A stretch of 64,000 nt of DNA from Bradyrhizobium sp. ISRA464 (GTDB lineage: Bacteria > Pseudomonadota > Alphaproteobacteria > Rhizobiales > Xanthobacteraceae). Under the pieces are notes generated by a model. The model did not search any database. It had not been told where the DNA came from and saw only the letters and a list, made by a program, of their open reading frames with translations. Shown here one piece after another: positions 1 through 8,373 of this stretch. The position numbers were made by a program, and so were the translations under genes. Position 1 is the first letter of the stretch, and each line of letters opens with the position of its first letter. The stretch is taken from NCBI RefSeq assembly GCF_029910095.1, contig NZ_CP094526.1, positions 2,542,001-2,606,000 on the forward strand, written 5' to 3'.

Positions 1-30
1 CCGCTTGACAGGTGTCGAGCCCACGCGCAG

Positions 31-52
31 GATCATTCGTATACGAACGATA
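31..52. promoter_or_regulatory. Palindromic operator upstream of the reductase/Liv operon
   Basis: The 20-base core at 32-51 reads ATCATTCGTATACGAACGAT. It is a palindrome centred on GTA/TAC with a single mismatched pair. It lies about 62 bases before the ATG at 114. A closely related double site lies at 12119-12154 between the enamidase and ferredoxin reductase genes. The MarR protein encoded at 7895-8350 is the obvious candidate ligand, but that assignment is inference. Confidence 0.7.
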
Positions 53-113
53 TCAGCAGGCGGACGGAAGCGCAGTATGATCGACCGCCGCCAGAGGTCC
101 AGGCTTGGTCACG

Positions 114-1562
114 ATGGCTGACACAATGACGGTCACTGCCGGCGACAAGATCCGCTGCGATGCCTGCCCGGTGATGTGCTACATCAAGCCGGGCGCGGCC
201 GGGGCTTGCGACCGCTATGCCAACCAAGATGGTACGTTGGTTCGCGTCGATCCGCATGTCGTGCTGGAGCGCACCGTGTCGCATGGCGGCAAGCTGGTGC
301 CGTTCCAGGTGAGCGGCGACTGGGACGGCAAGATCGTCCGCCAGCCCGATATCTTCGTCACCGCGATCGGCGCGGGAACCACCTATCCGGATTACAAGCC
401 GGCGCCCTTCATCGTGTCGTCGGAGGTCGACGGCGTCGACATGGTCACCGTCGTGACCGAGGGCATTTTCTCGTATTGCGGCGTCAAGGTGAAGATCGAC
501 ACCGACCGCTATCTCGGCCCCGAAACGGCGGCCGTTCGCGCGGACGGCGAGGCGGTCGGGCACGTCACGACCAGCGAATATGGCTCGCAGATGCTCTCGC
601 TCGGCGGCGTGCATCATCTGACCGGCGGCTCGAAGAAGGAAGGCCGCGTCACCTGCGACACGCTGATGGACCTCTCCAATTGCAAGGCGGTGGAGCTGAC
701 GATCGACGGCGGCGCCACGGTGGTCGTGCAGGCCGGCAAGCCACCGATCGTCAACGGCGTGGCCGAGGAGCGCATGCGGGTCGGCTGCGGCTCGGCGACG
801 ATCGGCATGTTCGCCAAGCAGTGGCACGGCAAGGTCGACGAGGTCGTGGTGGTCGACGACCACATCACCGGCGTGCTCAGCGAGCATCAGGCCGGCAAGC
901 TGCTCGACATCGCCGACACCGGCATCAAGATGAAAGGCCGGCGTTCGACGCCTGGCCGCTACTTCCAGGTCGCCGAGCCCGGCACGGGGTGGGGCGGCAC
1001 CAATATCTCCGACCCGCTGTCGATCCTCGGGCCCTTCAACCCGAAGGAGGCGCGGCCCGGACTGACCATGCTGATGGTCTCGACCACGGGCGAGCATGCC
1101 TCCTACTACGTGCTCGACGAAGCGCTGAGACCGGTCGAGACCGAGATGCCCGCTGACCTCCGGTTTTCGGTCGAGCGCATCCAGGAGAATTGCGAGCCGG
1201 CGCTGTGCACCGTGCTGTTCATGGGCGGCGCGGGCGGATCGCTGCGCGCCGGCGTCACCGATAACCCGGTGCGGTTGACACGCTCGGTGAAGGACGCGCT
1301 GACGCGGGTGACCAGCGGCGGCGCGCCGGTGTACGTCTGGCCGGGCGGCGGCATCACCTTCATGGTCGACGTCACGCAGATGCCGGCCGGCGCCTTCGGC
1401 TATGTGCCGACGCCGGCGCTGGTGGCGCCGATAGAGTTCACGATGAAACTGTCCGACTATGCGGCACTCGGCGGCCACATGGATTATGTCCGGCCGCTGT
1501 CCTCTTTAAGGGACACCGCCGAGGTTCGGCCGATGCCTTATCTTCCCGGGCGGCGCGCATGA
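114..1562 (+). CDS. 6-hydroxynicotinate reductase-like iron-sulfur protein
   Basis: A 482-residue cytoplasmic protein that I recognise as the 6-hydroxynicotinate reductase (Hnr) family. In Eubacterium barkeri this enzyme reduces 6-hydroxynicotinate to 1,4,5,6-tetrahydro-6-oxonicotinate with reduced ferredoxin and carries Fe-S clusters and a covalently bound flavin. Visible here: an N-terminal cluster C15-x2-C18-x3-C22-x9-C32, suited to a [4Fe-4S] centre, and further cysteines at 122, 181, 190, 225, 360 and 365. Ten cysteines are fewer than the twelve that the reported three clusters would need if all ligands were Cys, so cofactor content may differ. I chose ATG 114; an in-frame TTG at 105 is possible. 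The stop overlaps the next gene by ATGA. An enamidase gene at 10854-12050 supports the role; the true substrate could be a related N-heterocycle. Confidence 0.82.
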   Translation: MADTMTVTAGDKIRCDACPVMCYIKPGAAGACDRYANQDGTLVRVDPHVVLERTVSHGGKLVPFQVSGDWDGKIVRQPDIFVTAIGAGTTYPDYKPAPFIVSSEVDGVDMVTVVTEGIFSYCGVKVKIDTDRYLGPETAAVRADGEAVGHVTTSEYGSQMLSLGGVHHLTGGSKKEGRVTCDTLMDLSNCKAVELTIDGGATVVVQAGKPPIVNGVAEERMRVGCGSATIGMFAKQWHGKVDEVVVVDDHITGVLSEHQAGKLLDIADTGIKMKGRRSTPGRYFQVAEPGTGWGGTNISDPLSILGPFNPKEARPGLTMLMVSTTGEHASYYVLDEALRPVETEMPADLRFSVERIQENCEPALCTVLFMGGAGGSLRAGVTDNPVRLTRSVKDALTRVTSGGAPVYVWPGGGITFMVDVTQMPAGAFGYVPTPALVAPIEFTMKLSDYAALGGHMDYVRPLSSLRDTAEVRPMPYLPGRRA

Positions 1563-2467
1563 CCCGGCTCCCGCAAATTGCGCTTCTTCCTGACGGCAAG
1601 CGGCTGCATTTGCAGGACGGTCCCATTGATCTGATCATCGAGGCGAAGGGCGGCGATGCAAACGTCCGCGCCGCCTATCAGGCCGCGGCGCAGCGGTTCA
1701 CAGGCTTGCTCGACGAACTCTGTGCCGAGCTCGCCTTGCTGCGTAGCGCAGCCGATCTCCGGCATTGTGCGCCGAAGGGCGTGGTTGCGCGGCGCATGCA
1801 TGCGGCAGTCGCGCCGTTTGCCGCCGACTGCTTCATCACGCCGATGGCGGCGGTGGCTGGCTCCGTCGCCGAAGAAATCCTCGGTGCGATGCTGCGGGCG
1901 GCGCCGCTCGACCGCGCCTATGTCAACAATGGCGGCGACATCGCGCTGCATCTGACCGGTGGCGAACAGTTCACCGTCGGCCTGATGGACCGGCCGGACC
2001 GTCATGGCGTGATGCGCACCATGACCATCGATGCCGGCATGCCGGTCCGCGGTGTCGCGACCAGCGGTCGCCACGGCCGCAGCTTCTCGCTCGGCATTGC
2101 CGACGCCGTCACGGTGTTGGCGCGAAGCGCGTCGCAGGCCGATGCCGCCGCGACCGTGATCGCCAATGCCGTCGATCTCCCTGGCCATCCCGCGATTGTC
2201 CGTGTTCCTGCCAATGAACTGCAGCCGGACAGCGATCTGGGTGCGCGGCTTGTGACCCGTGACGTCGGACAATTGTCGGAGGCCGAGGTCGAGCAGGCGC
2301 TGGAGGCAGGCGTCAAGCAGGCGCAAGACCTCCTGATGTCGGGATTGATCGAGGGCGCGGCATTGCGTCTACTGGGTGAAACACGGCTGGTCGGTGCAAC
2401 TGGGGGCGAGGCGCCGGCATCGCACGCGTTTCAAAAACCAACGATAGCAAACATGCTGCAGGCATGA
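1559..2467 (+). CDS. UPF0280 family protein (ApbE-like)
   Basis: A 302-residue protein of the UPF0280 family, which is structurally related to the ApbE flavin transferases. No enzymatic role is firmly established for the family. It overlaps the reductase gene upstream and the AA_synth gene downstream by ATGA, so the three are translationally coupled. Because the E. barkeri reductase carries a covalent flavin, a flavin-transfer or flavin-handling role toward the upstream enzyme is attractive, but this is inference. No canonical ApbE target motif (D-x-x-[ST]-G-A-[ST]) is visible in the upstream protein; the nearest string is TSGGAP at residues 400-405. Family assignment is confident, function is not. 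Confidence 0.85.
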   Translation: MTRLPQIALLPDGKRLHLQDGPIDLIIEAKGGDANVRAAYQAAAQRFTGLLDELCAELALLRSAADLRHCAPKGVVARRMHAAVAPFAADCFITPMAAVAGSVAEEILGAMLRAAPLDRAYVNNGGDIALHLTGGEQFTVGLMDRPDRHGVMRTMTIDAGMPVRGVATSGRHGRSFSLGIADAVTVLARSASQADAAATVIANAVDLPGHPAIVRVPANELQPDSDLGARLVTRDVGQLSEAEVEQALEAGVKQAQDLLMSGLIEGAALRLLGETRLVGATGGEAPASHAFQKPTIANMLQA

Positions 2468-3072
2468 CCGGGAGCGAGGCTGACAAGATGAGCGCCGTCA
2501 TTCGCAAGATCGTCACCGTGGTCGAGGAAACCCATCTGGAGATGGGCAAGACCATCGCACCGCCGACCCGGCGGGCGGCCGCGATCGCCGTGATCGAGAA
2601 CCCCTTCGCCGGCCGCTATGTCGAGGATCTGTCGCCGCTGATCGCGATTGGCGAGGAGCTTGGCGAAATGCTCGCGAAGCGGGCAGTGGCCGCGCTCGGC
2701 ATCGACGGGGCCAAGGCGCATAGCTACGGAAAGGCCGCCGCCGTCGGCGAAAATGGCGAGCTGGAGCATGCGGCTGCGATCTTGCATCCGAAGATGGGCG
2801 CGCCGGTGCGGAAAGTGCTTTCCAAGGGCGCGGCGTTGATTCCTTCGTCGAAGAAGCGCTCCGGTCCGGGCACGACGCTGGATATTCCGCTCGGCCACAA
2901 GGACGCTGCCTTCGTGCGCAGCCATTTCGACGGCATGGAGGTGCAGATCAACGACGCACCGCGCGCCAACGAGATCATGGTCGCGGTTGCCGTGACCGAC
3001 AGCGGACGGCCGCTGCCGCGCGTCGGCGGGCTCACGGTTTCTGAGATCAAGGGCGAAGACGGATTGCGATAA
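2464..3072 (+). CDS. AA_synth (amino acid synthesis) family protein
   Basis: A 202-residue soluble protein of the AA_synth family (Pfam PF06684), a family known mainly from structural genomics and without an established reaction. Conserved-looking stretches include IENPFAGRY near residues 42-50 and the C-terminal PLPRVGGL. The ATG at 2464 overlaps the preceding stop; an alternative ATG lies at 2488. Its strict coupling to the reductase and UPF0280 genes suggests it handles the same substrate or a ring-opened product. There is no signal peptide, so it acts in the cytoplasm. Confidence 0.8.
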   Translation: MTGSEADKMSAVIRKIVTVVEETHLEMGKTIAPPTRRAAAIAVIENPFAGRYVEDLSPLIAIGEELGEMLAKRAVAALGIDGAKAHSYGKAAAVGENGELEHAAAILHPKMGAPVRKVLSKGAALIPSSKKRSGPGTTLDIPLGHKDAAFVRSHFDGMEVQINDAPRANEIMVAVAVTDSGRPLPRVGGLTVSEIKGEDGLR

Positions 3073-3101
3073 TCTGTTTGAAGAAAAAACTGGAGGATGG
3101 G

Positions 3102-4301
3102 ATGCGTGGGTATTTGGTAAGCGCGGGATTGGCCATCGCGGTCGCGACCATGGCGAGCAGCGCCATGGCGCAAAGCGAAATCAAGATCGGTGAGATCAAC
3201 AGCTACTCGCTGCTGCCGGCGTTCACCGAGCCCTACCGCAAGGGCTGGCAGCTCGCGGTGGAGGAGATCAATGCAGCGGGCGGGATCAACGGCAAGAAAC
3301 TGGTCGTCATTTCCAAGGATGACGGCGGCAAGCCGGCGGATGCGCAGACCGCTGCGAACGAGCTGGTGTCGAGCGAGAACGTGGCGATGATCGCGGGCAC
3401 ATTCCTGTCCAATATCGGTCTTGCGGTCAGCGACTTCGCCAACCAGAAGAAGGTGTTCTTCCTCGCGGCCGAGCCGCTGACCGACGCCATCACCTGGTCG
3501 AAGGGCAACCGCTACACCTTCCGCCTGCGGCCCTCCAACTACATGCAGGCCGCGATGCTGGTGGAGGAGGCGGCGAAGCTGCCCGCCAAGCGCTGGGCGA
3601 CGATCGCGCCGAACTACGAATATGGCCAGTCCGCCGTCGCGGTGTTCAAGAAGCTGATGTCCGCGAAGCGGCCCGACATCCAATGGGTCGACGAGCAGTG
3701 GCCGCCGCAGGGCAAGATCGACGCCGGCCCTGTCGTGCAGGCGGTCGCCGCCGCCAACCCGGAAGCGATCCTCAATGTCACCTTCGGCGCCGATCTCGTG
3801 AAGTTCGTGCGCGAGGGCAACACCCGTGGCTTGTTCAAGGATCGCAAGGTCGTGAGCTTCCTGACCGGCGAGCCGGAATATCTCGATCCGCTGAAGGACG
3901 AGACGCCGGAAGGCTGGATCGTCACCGGCTATCCCTGGTACTCGATCAAGACGCCCGAGCATGAGACGTTCCTGAAGGCCTATCAGGCCAAGTACAAGGA
4001 TTATCCGCGGCTCGGCTCGATCGTCGGCTACCAGACCATCAAGTCGGCGGCGGCGATCCTCGCGAAGGCCAACTCGACCGATCCGGAGAAGCTGATCGCC
4101 GCGGCCGAGGGGATCTCGGTGTCGTCGCCGTTCGGCGAGATCACCTTCCGCAAGATCGATCACCAGTCGACGCTCGGCGCCTTCACCGGAAAGACCGCGC
4201 TGAAGGACGGTAAGGGCATCATGGTCGATACCGCCTATCGCAAGGGCTCGGACTATCTGCCAAGCGACGCTGAAGTCGAGAAGATGCGGCCGAAGGATTG
4301 A
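3102..4301 (+). CDS. Branched-chain-type ABC transporter substrate-binding protein
   Basis: A 399-residue periplasmic binding protein of the LivJ/LivK (Peripla_BP_6) family. The N-terminus has a clear Sec signal (residues 1-24, cleavage after AMA) and the mature part begins QSEIKIGEINSYS, typical of the family. The ATG at 3102 follows a good Shine-Dalgarno sequence (tggagga), so I prefer it to the in-frame TTG at 3078. Many members in rhizobia bind aromatic or heterocyclic acids rather than amino acids. Its place behind the 6-hydroxynicotinate reductase-like gene suggests a nicotinate-type or related carboxylate ligand (inference). Confidence 0.9.
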   Translation: MRGYLVSAGLAIAVATMASSAMAQSEIKIGEINSYSLLPAFTEPYRKGWQLAVEEINAAGGINGKKLVVISKDDGGKPADAQTAANELVSSENVAMIAGTFLSNIGLAVSDFANQKKVFFLAAEPLTDAITWSKGNRYTFRLRPSNYMQAAMLVEEAAKLPAKRWATIAPNYEYGQSAVAVFKKLMSAKRPDIQWVDEQWPPQGKIDAGPVVQAVAAANPEAILNVTFGADLVKFVREGNTRGLFKDRKVVSFLTGEPEYLDPLKDETPEGWIVTGYPWYSIKTPEHETFLKAYQAKYKDYPRLGSIVGYQTIKSAAAILAKANSTDPEKLIAAAEGISVSSPFGEITFRKIDHQSTLGAFTGKTALKDGKGIMVDTAYRKGSDYLPSDAEVEKMRPKD

Positions 4302-4307
4302 GTCGAC

Positions 4308-4447
4308 TTCTCCCTCGCCCCGCTCTTGCGGGGAGAGGGTCGGGGTGAGGGGCTTTCTCGGCGAGTGAGCATGCGGAGAGTCCCCCTCACCCGAATTCAA
4401 GCTCACGCTTGAATTCGACCTCTCCCCGCAAGCGGGGCGAGGTGAAG
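4308..4447. repeat. Inverted hairpin repeat, CTCTCCCCGC family
   Basis: Two inverted copies of a G/C-rich unit (left about 4308-4352, right about 4382-4447) face each other between the binding-protein gene and the permease gene. The right copy contains an extra perfect 10-base inverted repeat, GAATTCAAGC-TCAC-GCTTGAATTC. The composition is that of small palindromic intergenic repeats common in Bradyrhizobium. A related unit occurs at 63937-63981. Lying inside an operon, it could attenuate or stabilise the transcript. Confidence 0.8.
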
Positions 4448-4499
4448 AAACCACACGCGGCGATCTCGATCGACGCAACAACTCCAACGCGGACCGCCC

Positions 4500-6389
4500 A
4501 TGGCCTTTTACGTCGTCCAGTTCCTGACCGGTCTTGCCAGCGCGGCGTCGCTGTTCCTGGTCGCCTCGGGCCTGTCGATCATCTTCGGCGTAACGCGGAT
4601 CGTGAACTTCGCGCATGGCGCGTTCTACATGATGGGCGCCTATGTCGCCTTCACGCTGACCGAACGCCTCGACGGCGCGCTGGGCTTCTGGGGCGGCATC
4701 GTCGCGGCAGCGGTGATCGTCGCGGCGATGGGCGTGCTGGTGGAAATGCTGCTGTTGCGGCGGATCTATCATTCGCCCGAGCTGTTCCAGCTGCTCGCGA
4801 CCTTCGGACTGACGCTGATGGTCGAGGACCTCGTGGTGCTGATCTGGGGGCCGGATGATCTGGTCGGCCGCCGCGCGCCGGGCTTCAGAGGCGCGATCGA
4901 TTTCTTCGGCCAGAACGTTCCGAGCTACGACCTGTTCCTGATCGTGCTCGGACCGGTCGTGCTCGGCGTCCTCTGGCTCCTGTTCCAGCGCACCCGCTGG
5001 GGCATCCTGGTTCGCGCGGCGACGCAGGACCGCGACATGGTCGCAGCGCTGGGCGTCAATCAGAAATGGCTGTTCACCAGCGTGTTCGCCCTCGGCGTCT
5101 TCCTTGCAGCCCTCGGTGGCGCGTTGCAGATTCCGCGCGATGCGGTGAACCACGCGATGGACCTGCGCGTCATCGTCGAGGTGTTCGTCGTGGTCGTGAT
5201 CGGCGGCCTCGGCAGCATCACCGGCGCCTTCGTCGCCGCCGTGCTGGTGTCGGAGCTCAACGCGTTCGGCATCCTGATCTTTCCGAAGATCTCCATCATC
5301 CTGGTGTTCCTGGTGATGGCGGTGGTCCTGATCGTGCGTCCCTGGGGCCTGTTCGGCAAGCCGGAGGCGCCGGCGCGGCGCACGCCCGGGCTATCGGTCA
5401 ATCCGTGGCGGCCGCTGACGGCGAACGAGCGGTTCGCCGCGATCGCGGCGCTGGTCATCGCCGCCGCGTTGCCGTTCTTCGCGGGCAACTACGCACTCAC
5501 TGTCGGCTCGGAAATCGCGATCTTCGTGATCTTCGCGGTCAGCCTGCATTTCCTGATGGCGGTCGGCGGGCTGGCGTCCTTTGGTCACGCGGCCTATTTC
5601 GGCCTCGGCGCCTATGGCGTGGCGTTGCTCGCCAAGATGGCTGGGCTGCCGATGATCGCGTGCCTCCTGCTCGGGCCTTTGCTGGGGCTGCTTGGTGCCG
5701 CCGTGTTCGGCTTCTTTGCCGTACAGCTCTCAGGCGTCTATTTCGCGATGCTGACGCTGGCGTTCGCGCAGATCGTCTGGTCGATCGCGTTCCAGTGGGT
5801 GTCGGTCACCGGTGGCGACAACGGCATCCTCGGGGTCTGGCCGGAAAAATGGGCGGCGAGCCCGTCGCATTTCTACTGGCTGTCGCTCGGCGTCGCCGCG
5901 CTCGCGGTCGTGATCCTCCGCATCATGGTGTTCTCGCCGTTCGGCTTCGCGCTGCGCGCCACGCGTGATTCCCCGCTGCGCAGCGAGGCGATCGGCATCA
6001 ACGGCAAGCGCATCCAGTGGACCGCCTTCGTGATCGCGGGCACCGTCGCCGGGCTCGCCGGCGCGCTGTTCGCCTATCTCAAGGGCAGCGTCTTCCCTGA
6101 CAATATGGGGATCTCGCTCTCGGTCGATGCGCTGGTCATGGTGCTGCTCGGCGGCGTCGAGACCGTGTCGGGCGCGGTGATCGGCGCGATCGTCTATAAG
6201 GCCTTGAACATCTGGCTGGTCAGCCAGACCGATCTCTCCAAGCTCGTGCTCGGCGCGTTCGTGGTGCTGATCGTCGTCGCCTTCCCGAGGGGCATCGTCG
6301 GCACGCTGGAGGCGTTCATGCGTCGCCGCCGCAAATCCTCGTCGTCGGCGTCATCAATTCTCACCTCGCGCATCGAGACCGCCGAATGA
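4500..6389 (+). CDS. Fused LivH-LivM branched-chain-type ABC permease
   Basis: A 629-residue integral membrane protein. Residues about 1-290 match LivH-type permeases (N-terminal GLSIIFGVTRIVNFAHG) and residues about 310-600 match LivM (ASFGHAAYFGLGAYGVA, later LRATRDSPLRSEAIGIN). The two permeases are usually separate genes; here they form one polypeptide joined by a short cytoplasmic linker rich in Pro and Arg near residue 290. It forms the membrane channel of the importer with the binding protein upstream and two ATPases downstream. The stop overlaps the next ATG (ATGA). Confidence 0.93.
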   Translation: MAFYVVQFLTGLASAASLFLVASGLSIIFGVTRIVNFAHGAFYMMGAYVAFTLTERLDGALGFWGGIVAAAVIVAAMGVLVEMLLLRRIYHSPELFQLLATFGLTLMVEDLVVLIWGPDDLVGRRAPGFRGAIDFFGQNVPSYDLFLIVLGPVVLGVLWLLFQRTRWGILVRAATQDRDMVAALGVNQKWLFTSVFALGVFLAALGGALQIPRDAVNHAMDLRVIVEVFVVVVIGGLGSITGAFVAAVLVSELNAFGILIFPKISIILVFLVMAVVLIVRPWGLFGKPEAPARRTPGLSVNPWRPLTANERFAAIAALVIAAALPFFAGNYALTVGSEIAIFVIFAVSLHFLMAVGGLASFGHAAYFGLGAYGVALLAKMAGLPMIACLLLGPLLGLLGAAVFGFFAVQLSGVYFAMLTLAFAQIVWSIAFQWVSVTGGDNGILGVWPEKWAASPSHFYWLSLGVAALAVVILRIMVFSPFGFALRATRDSPLRSEAIGINGKRIQWTAFVIAGTVAGLAGALFAYLKGSVFPDNMGISLSVDALVMVLLGGVETVSGAVIGAIVYKALNIWLVSQTDLSKLVLGAFVVLIVVAFPRGIVGTLEAFMRRRRKSSSSASSILTSRIETAE

Positions 6390-7177
6390 GCATTGTTCCC
6401 ACATTGCTGTCGGTCGAAGGGCTGACCAAATCCTATGGCGGCGTGCACGCCGTGCGCGGCGTCTCGTTCGAACTGCGCTCGGGCGAGATTCTGGCGCTGA
6501 TCGGCCCGAACGGTGCGGGCAAGAGCACCTGCTTCGATATGCTCAACGGCCAGAACATTCCGGACTCCGGCCGGATCCGCGTGCTCGGCGAGGAGACCAC
6601 CGGCAAGAAGCCGCGGGTGATCTGGCGGATGGGCGTCGGGCGCACCTTCCAGATCACCGCGACGTTCCCGACCATGACGGTGCGCGAGAACGTGCAGGTC
6701 GCGCTGGTGTCGTATGGACGCCAATTGTTCAATCTCTGGGCCTCGACTGCGAACCATGCGCGCGACGAGGCCGGACGCCTGCTCGACCTGGTCGGCATGG
6801 GCGCCTATGCCGAGCGGCCCTGCGGTGAGCTCGCCTATGGCGATCTCAAGCGGCTGGAGCTTGCGATCGCGCTCGCCAACCAGCCGAAGCTGCTCTTGAT
6901 GGACGAGCCGACCGCCGGCATGGCGCCGCGCGAGCGTATCGAGCTGATGCGGCTGACCGCGCGGATCGCGCGCGAGCAGTCGATCGGCGTGCTCTTCACC
7001 GAGCACGACATGGACGTGGTGTTCGAGCATGCCGACCGCATCCTGGTGCTCAACCGCGGCAGCCTGATCGCCGAAGGCTCGCCGGAAGAGGTTCGCGGCA
7101 ATGCCCAGGTCCGCGCGATCTATCTCGGCGAGGGCCTGGTCTATGACGCGCGGCATCGCGAGGGAGCGACGGCATGA
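6386..7177 (+). CDS. LivG-type ABC transporter ATP-binding protein
   Basis: A 263-residue ATPase of the branched-chain importer family. Walker A GPNGAGKST is at residues 40-48, the variant signature LAYGDLKRLE is typical of LivG proteins, and Walker B LLLMDEPTAGM follows. It pairs with the LivF-type protein to power the fused permease. It is coupled to both neighbours by ATGA overlaps at 6386 and 7174. Confidence 0.94.
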   Translation: MSIVPTLLSVEGLTKSYGGVHAVRGVSFELRSGEILALIGPNGAGKSTCFDMLNGQNIPDSGRIRVLGEETTGKKPRVIWRMGVGRTFQITATFPTMTVRENVQVALVSYGRQLFNLWASTANHARDEAGRLLDLVGMGAYAERPCGELAYGDLKRLELAIALANQPKLLLMDEPTAGMAPRERIELMRLTARIAREQSIGVLFTEHDMDVVFEHADRILVLNRGSLIAEGSPEEVRGNAQVRAIYLGEGLVYDARHREGATA

Positions 7178-7878
7178 AGCTCGCGGTCAAGGATCTCAAC
7201 AGCTTCTACGGTCCGGCGCACATCCTGTTCGACATTTCGCTCGAGGTCGGCGAGGGTGAGGTGGTCGCGCTGCTCGGGCGCAACGGCGCCGGGAAGTCGA
7301 CGACCTTCCGCTCCGTCGTCGGCCTGGTCGAGAACCGCACGGGCCAGATCGTGTTTGAGGGCAAGGACGTCTCGCGCGAGCCGACGCACGCGATCGTGCG
7401 CGGCGGCCTCGGTTATGTCCCGGAAGAGCGGCGCATCTTCACCGACTTGACGGTCGAGGAAAATCTCGAGGTCGGTCGCCAGCCGAAGCGGCCCAACGCA
7501 CCGCAATGGGATCGCGACAAGCTGTTCAAGCTGTTTCCCAATCTCGGCGAGATGCGCGGGCGGCCCGGCGGACGCATGAGCGGCGGCGAGCAGCAGATGC
7601 TGACGATTGCGCGCACCCTGATGGGCAATCCGTCGCTGGTGCTGCTCGATGAGCCGTCCGAAGGGCTGTCGCCGAAGATCGTCGAGCAGATGGTCGATGC
7701 GATCCTCGCGATGAAGAAGGAGGGCGTCAGCATCATCGTCTCCGAGCAAAATTTGCACTTCGCGCGGTTGATATCGGATCGCGCCTATATCATCGAGCGC
7801 GGCCGGATCTGCTTCGGCGGCACCATGGCTGAACTCGACGCGCGCCCCGATGTCCGCGACGCGCATTTGTCGCTGTAG
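7174..7878 (+). CDS. LivF-type ABC transporter ATP-binding protein
   Basis: A 234-residue ATPase. Walker A is GRNGAGKST at residues 35-43, the signature is MSGGEQQML and Walker B is LVLLDEPSEGL. It is the second ATPase of the importer and the last transport gene of the operon. The MarR gene begins 16 bases after its stop, which suggests cotranscription of transporter and regulator. Confidence 0.94.
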   Translation: MKLAVKDLNSFYGPAHILFDISLEVGEGEVVALLGRNGAGKSTTFRSVVGLVENRTGQIVFEGKDVSREPTHAIVRGGLGYVPEERRIFTDLTVEENLEVGRQPKRPNAPQWDRDKLFKLFPNLGEMRGRPGGRMSGGEQQMLTIARTLMGNPSLVLLDEPSEGLSPKIVEQMVDAILAMKKEGVSIIVSEQNLHFARLISDRAYIIERGRICFGGTMAELDARPDVRDAHLSL

Positions 7879-7894
7879 GGGGCGGTGCGGGACG

Positions 7895-8350
7895 ATGGCC
7901 AGGACCAGTGCCCAGAAGCGCAGCGTGAAGGCGGCCAAGCCGGCCTATGTGCTCGACGAACAGATCGGCTTCATCCTGCGCCAGGTGTGGCAGCGTCACG
8001 CCATGATCTTCGCGCGCGACATCGGCATCAACCTGACGCCGACGCAGTGGGCGGCGCTGTCGAAGCTGTCGGAAGTCGGGCCGTGCTCGCAGAACCAGCT
8101 CGGGCGTCTGACGTCGATGGATGTTGCAACCATCAAGGGTGTGATCGACCGGCTCACCGCGCGCGGGCTGACCGAGACTTCACCCGATCCGGACGACGGC
8201 CGGCGCTTGCTCGTCAGCCTGACGCGGATGGGCCAGCAATTGGCGGAAAAAATCGCGCCGAATGCGCTCGCGATCTCCAAGGAGACGCTGGCCCCGCTCG
8301 ACGCCAGGGAGCGCGACACGCTGATCGCGCTGCTCGGCAAGTTGCGCTGA
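7895..8350 (+). CDS. MarR family transcriptional regulator
   Basis: A 151-residue MarR-type winged-helix protein. The helix-turn-helix region around CSQNQLGRLTSMDVATIKGV is followed by the wing containing DPDDGRRLL, both typical. I chose ATG 7895; longer in-frame starts would overlap livF. The gene closes the reductase/Liv operon. MarR proteins usually repress nearby catabolic promoters and are released by an aromatic acid; NicR, which controls nicotinate genes in Pseudomonas putida, is of this family. The probable operators are the palindromes at 31-52 and 12119-12154. A short decayed copy of its 3-prime end lies at 10708-10761. Confidence 0.92.
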   Translation: MARTSAQKRSVKAAKPAYVLDEQIGFILRQVWQRHAMIFARDIGINLTPTQWAALSKLSEVGPCSQNQLGRLTSMDVATIKGVIDRLTARGLTETSPDPDDGRRLLVSLTRMGQQLAEKIAPNALAISKETLAPLDARERDTLIALLGKLR

Positions 8351-8373
8351 CCGGCGCGTGCCTGGCAGGCAGG

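Noticed and set aside
2724..5153. Long minus-strand open frame opposite the binding-protein and permease genes
   Set aside because: Shadow frame typical of high-GC coding DNA, rich in Arg, Asp and His. The plus strand carries well-recognised transporter genes.
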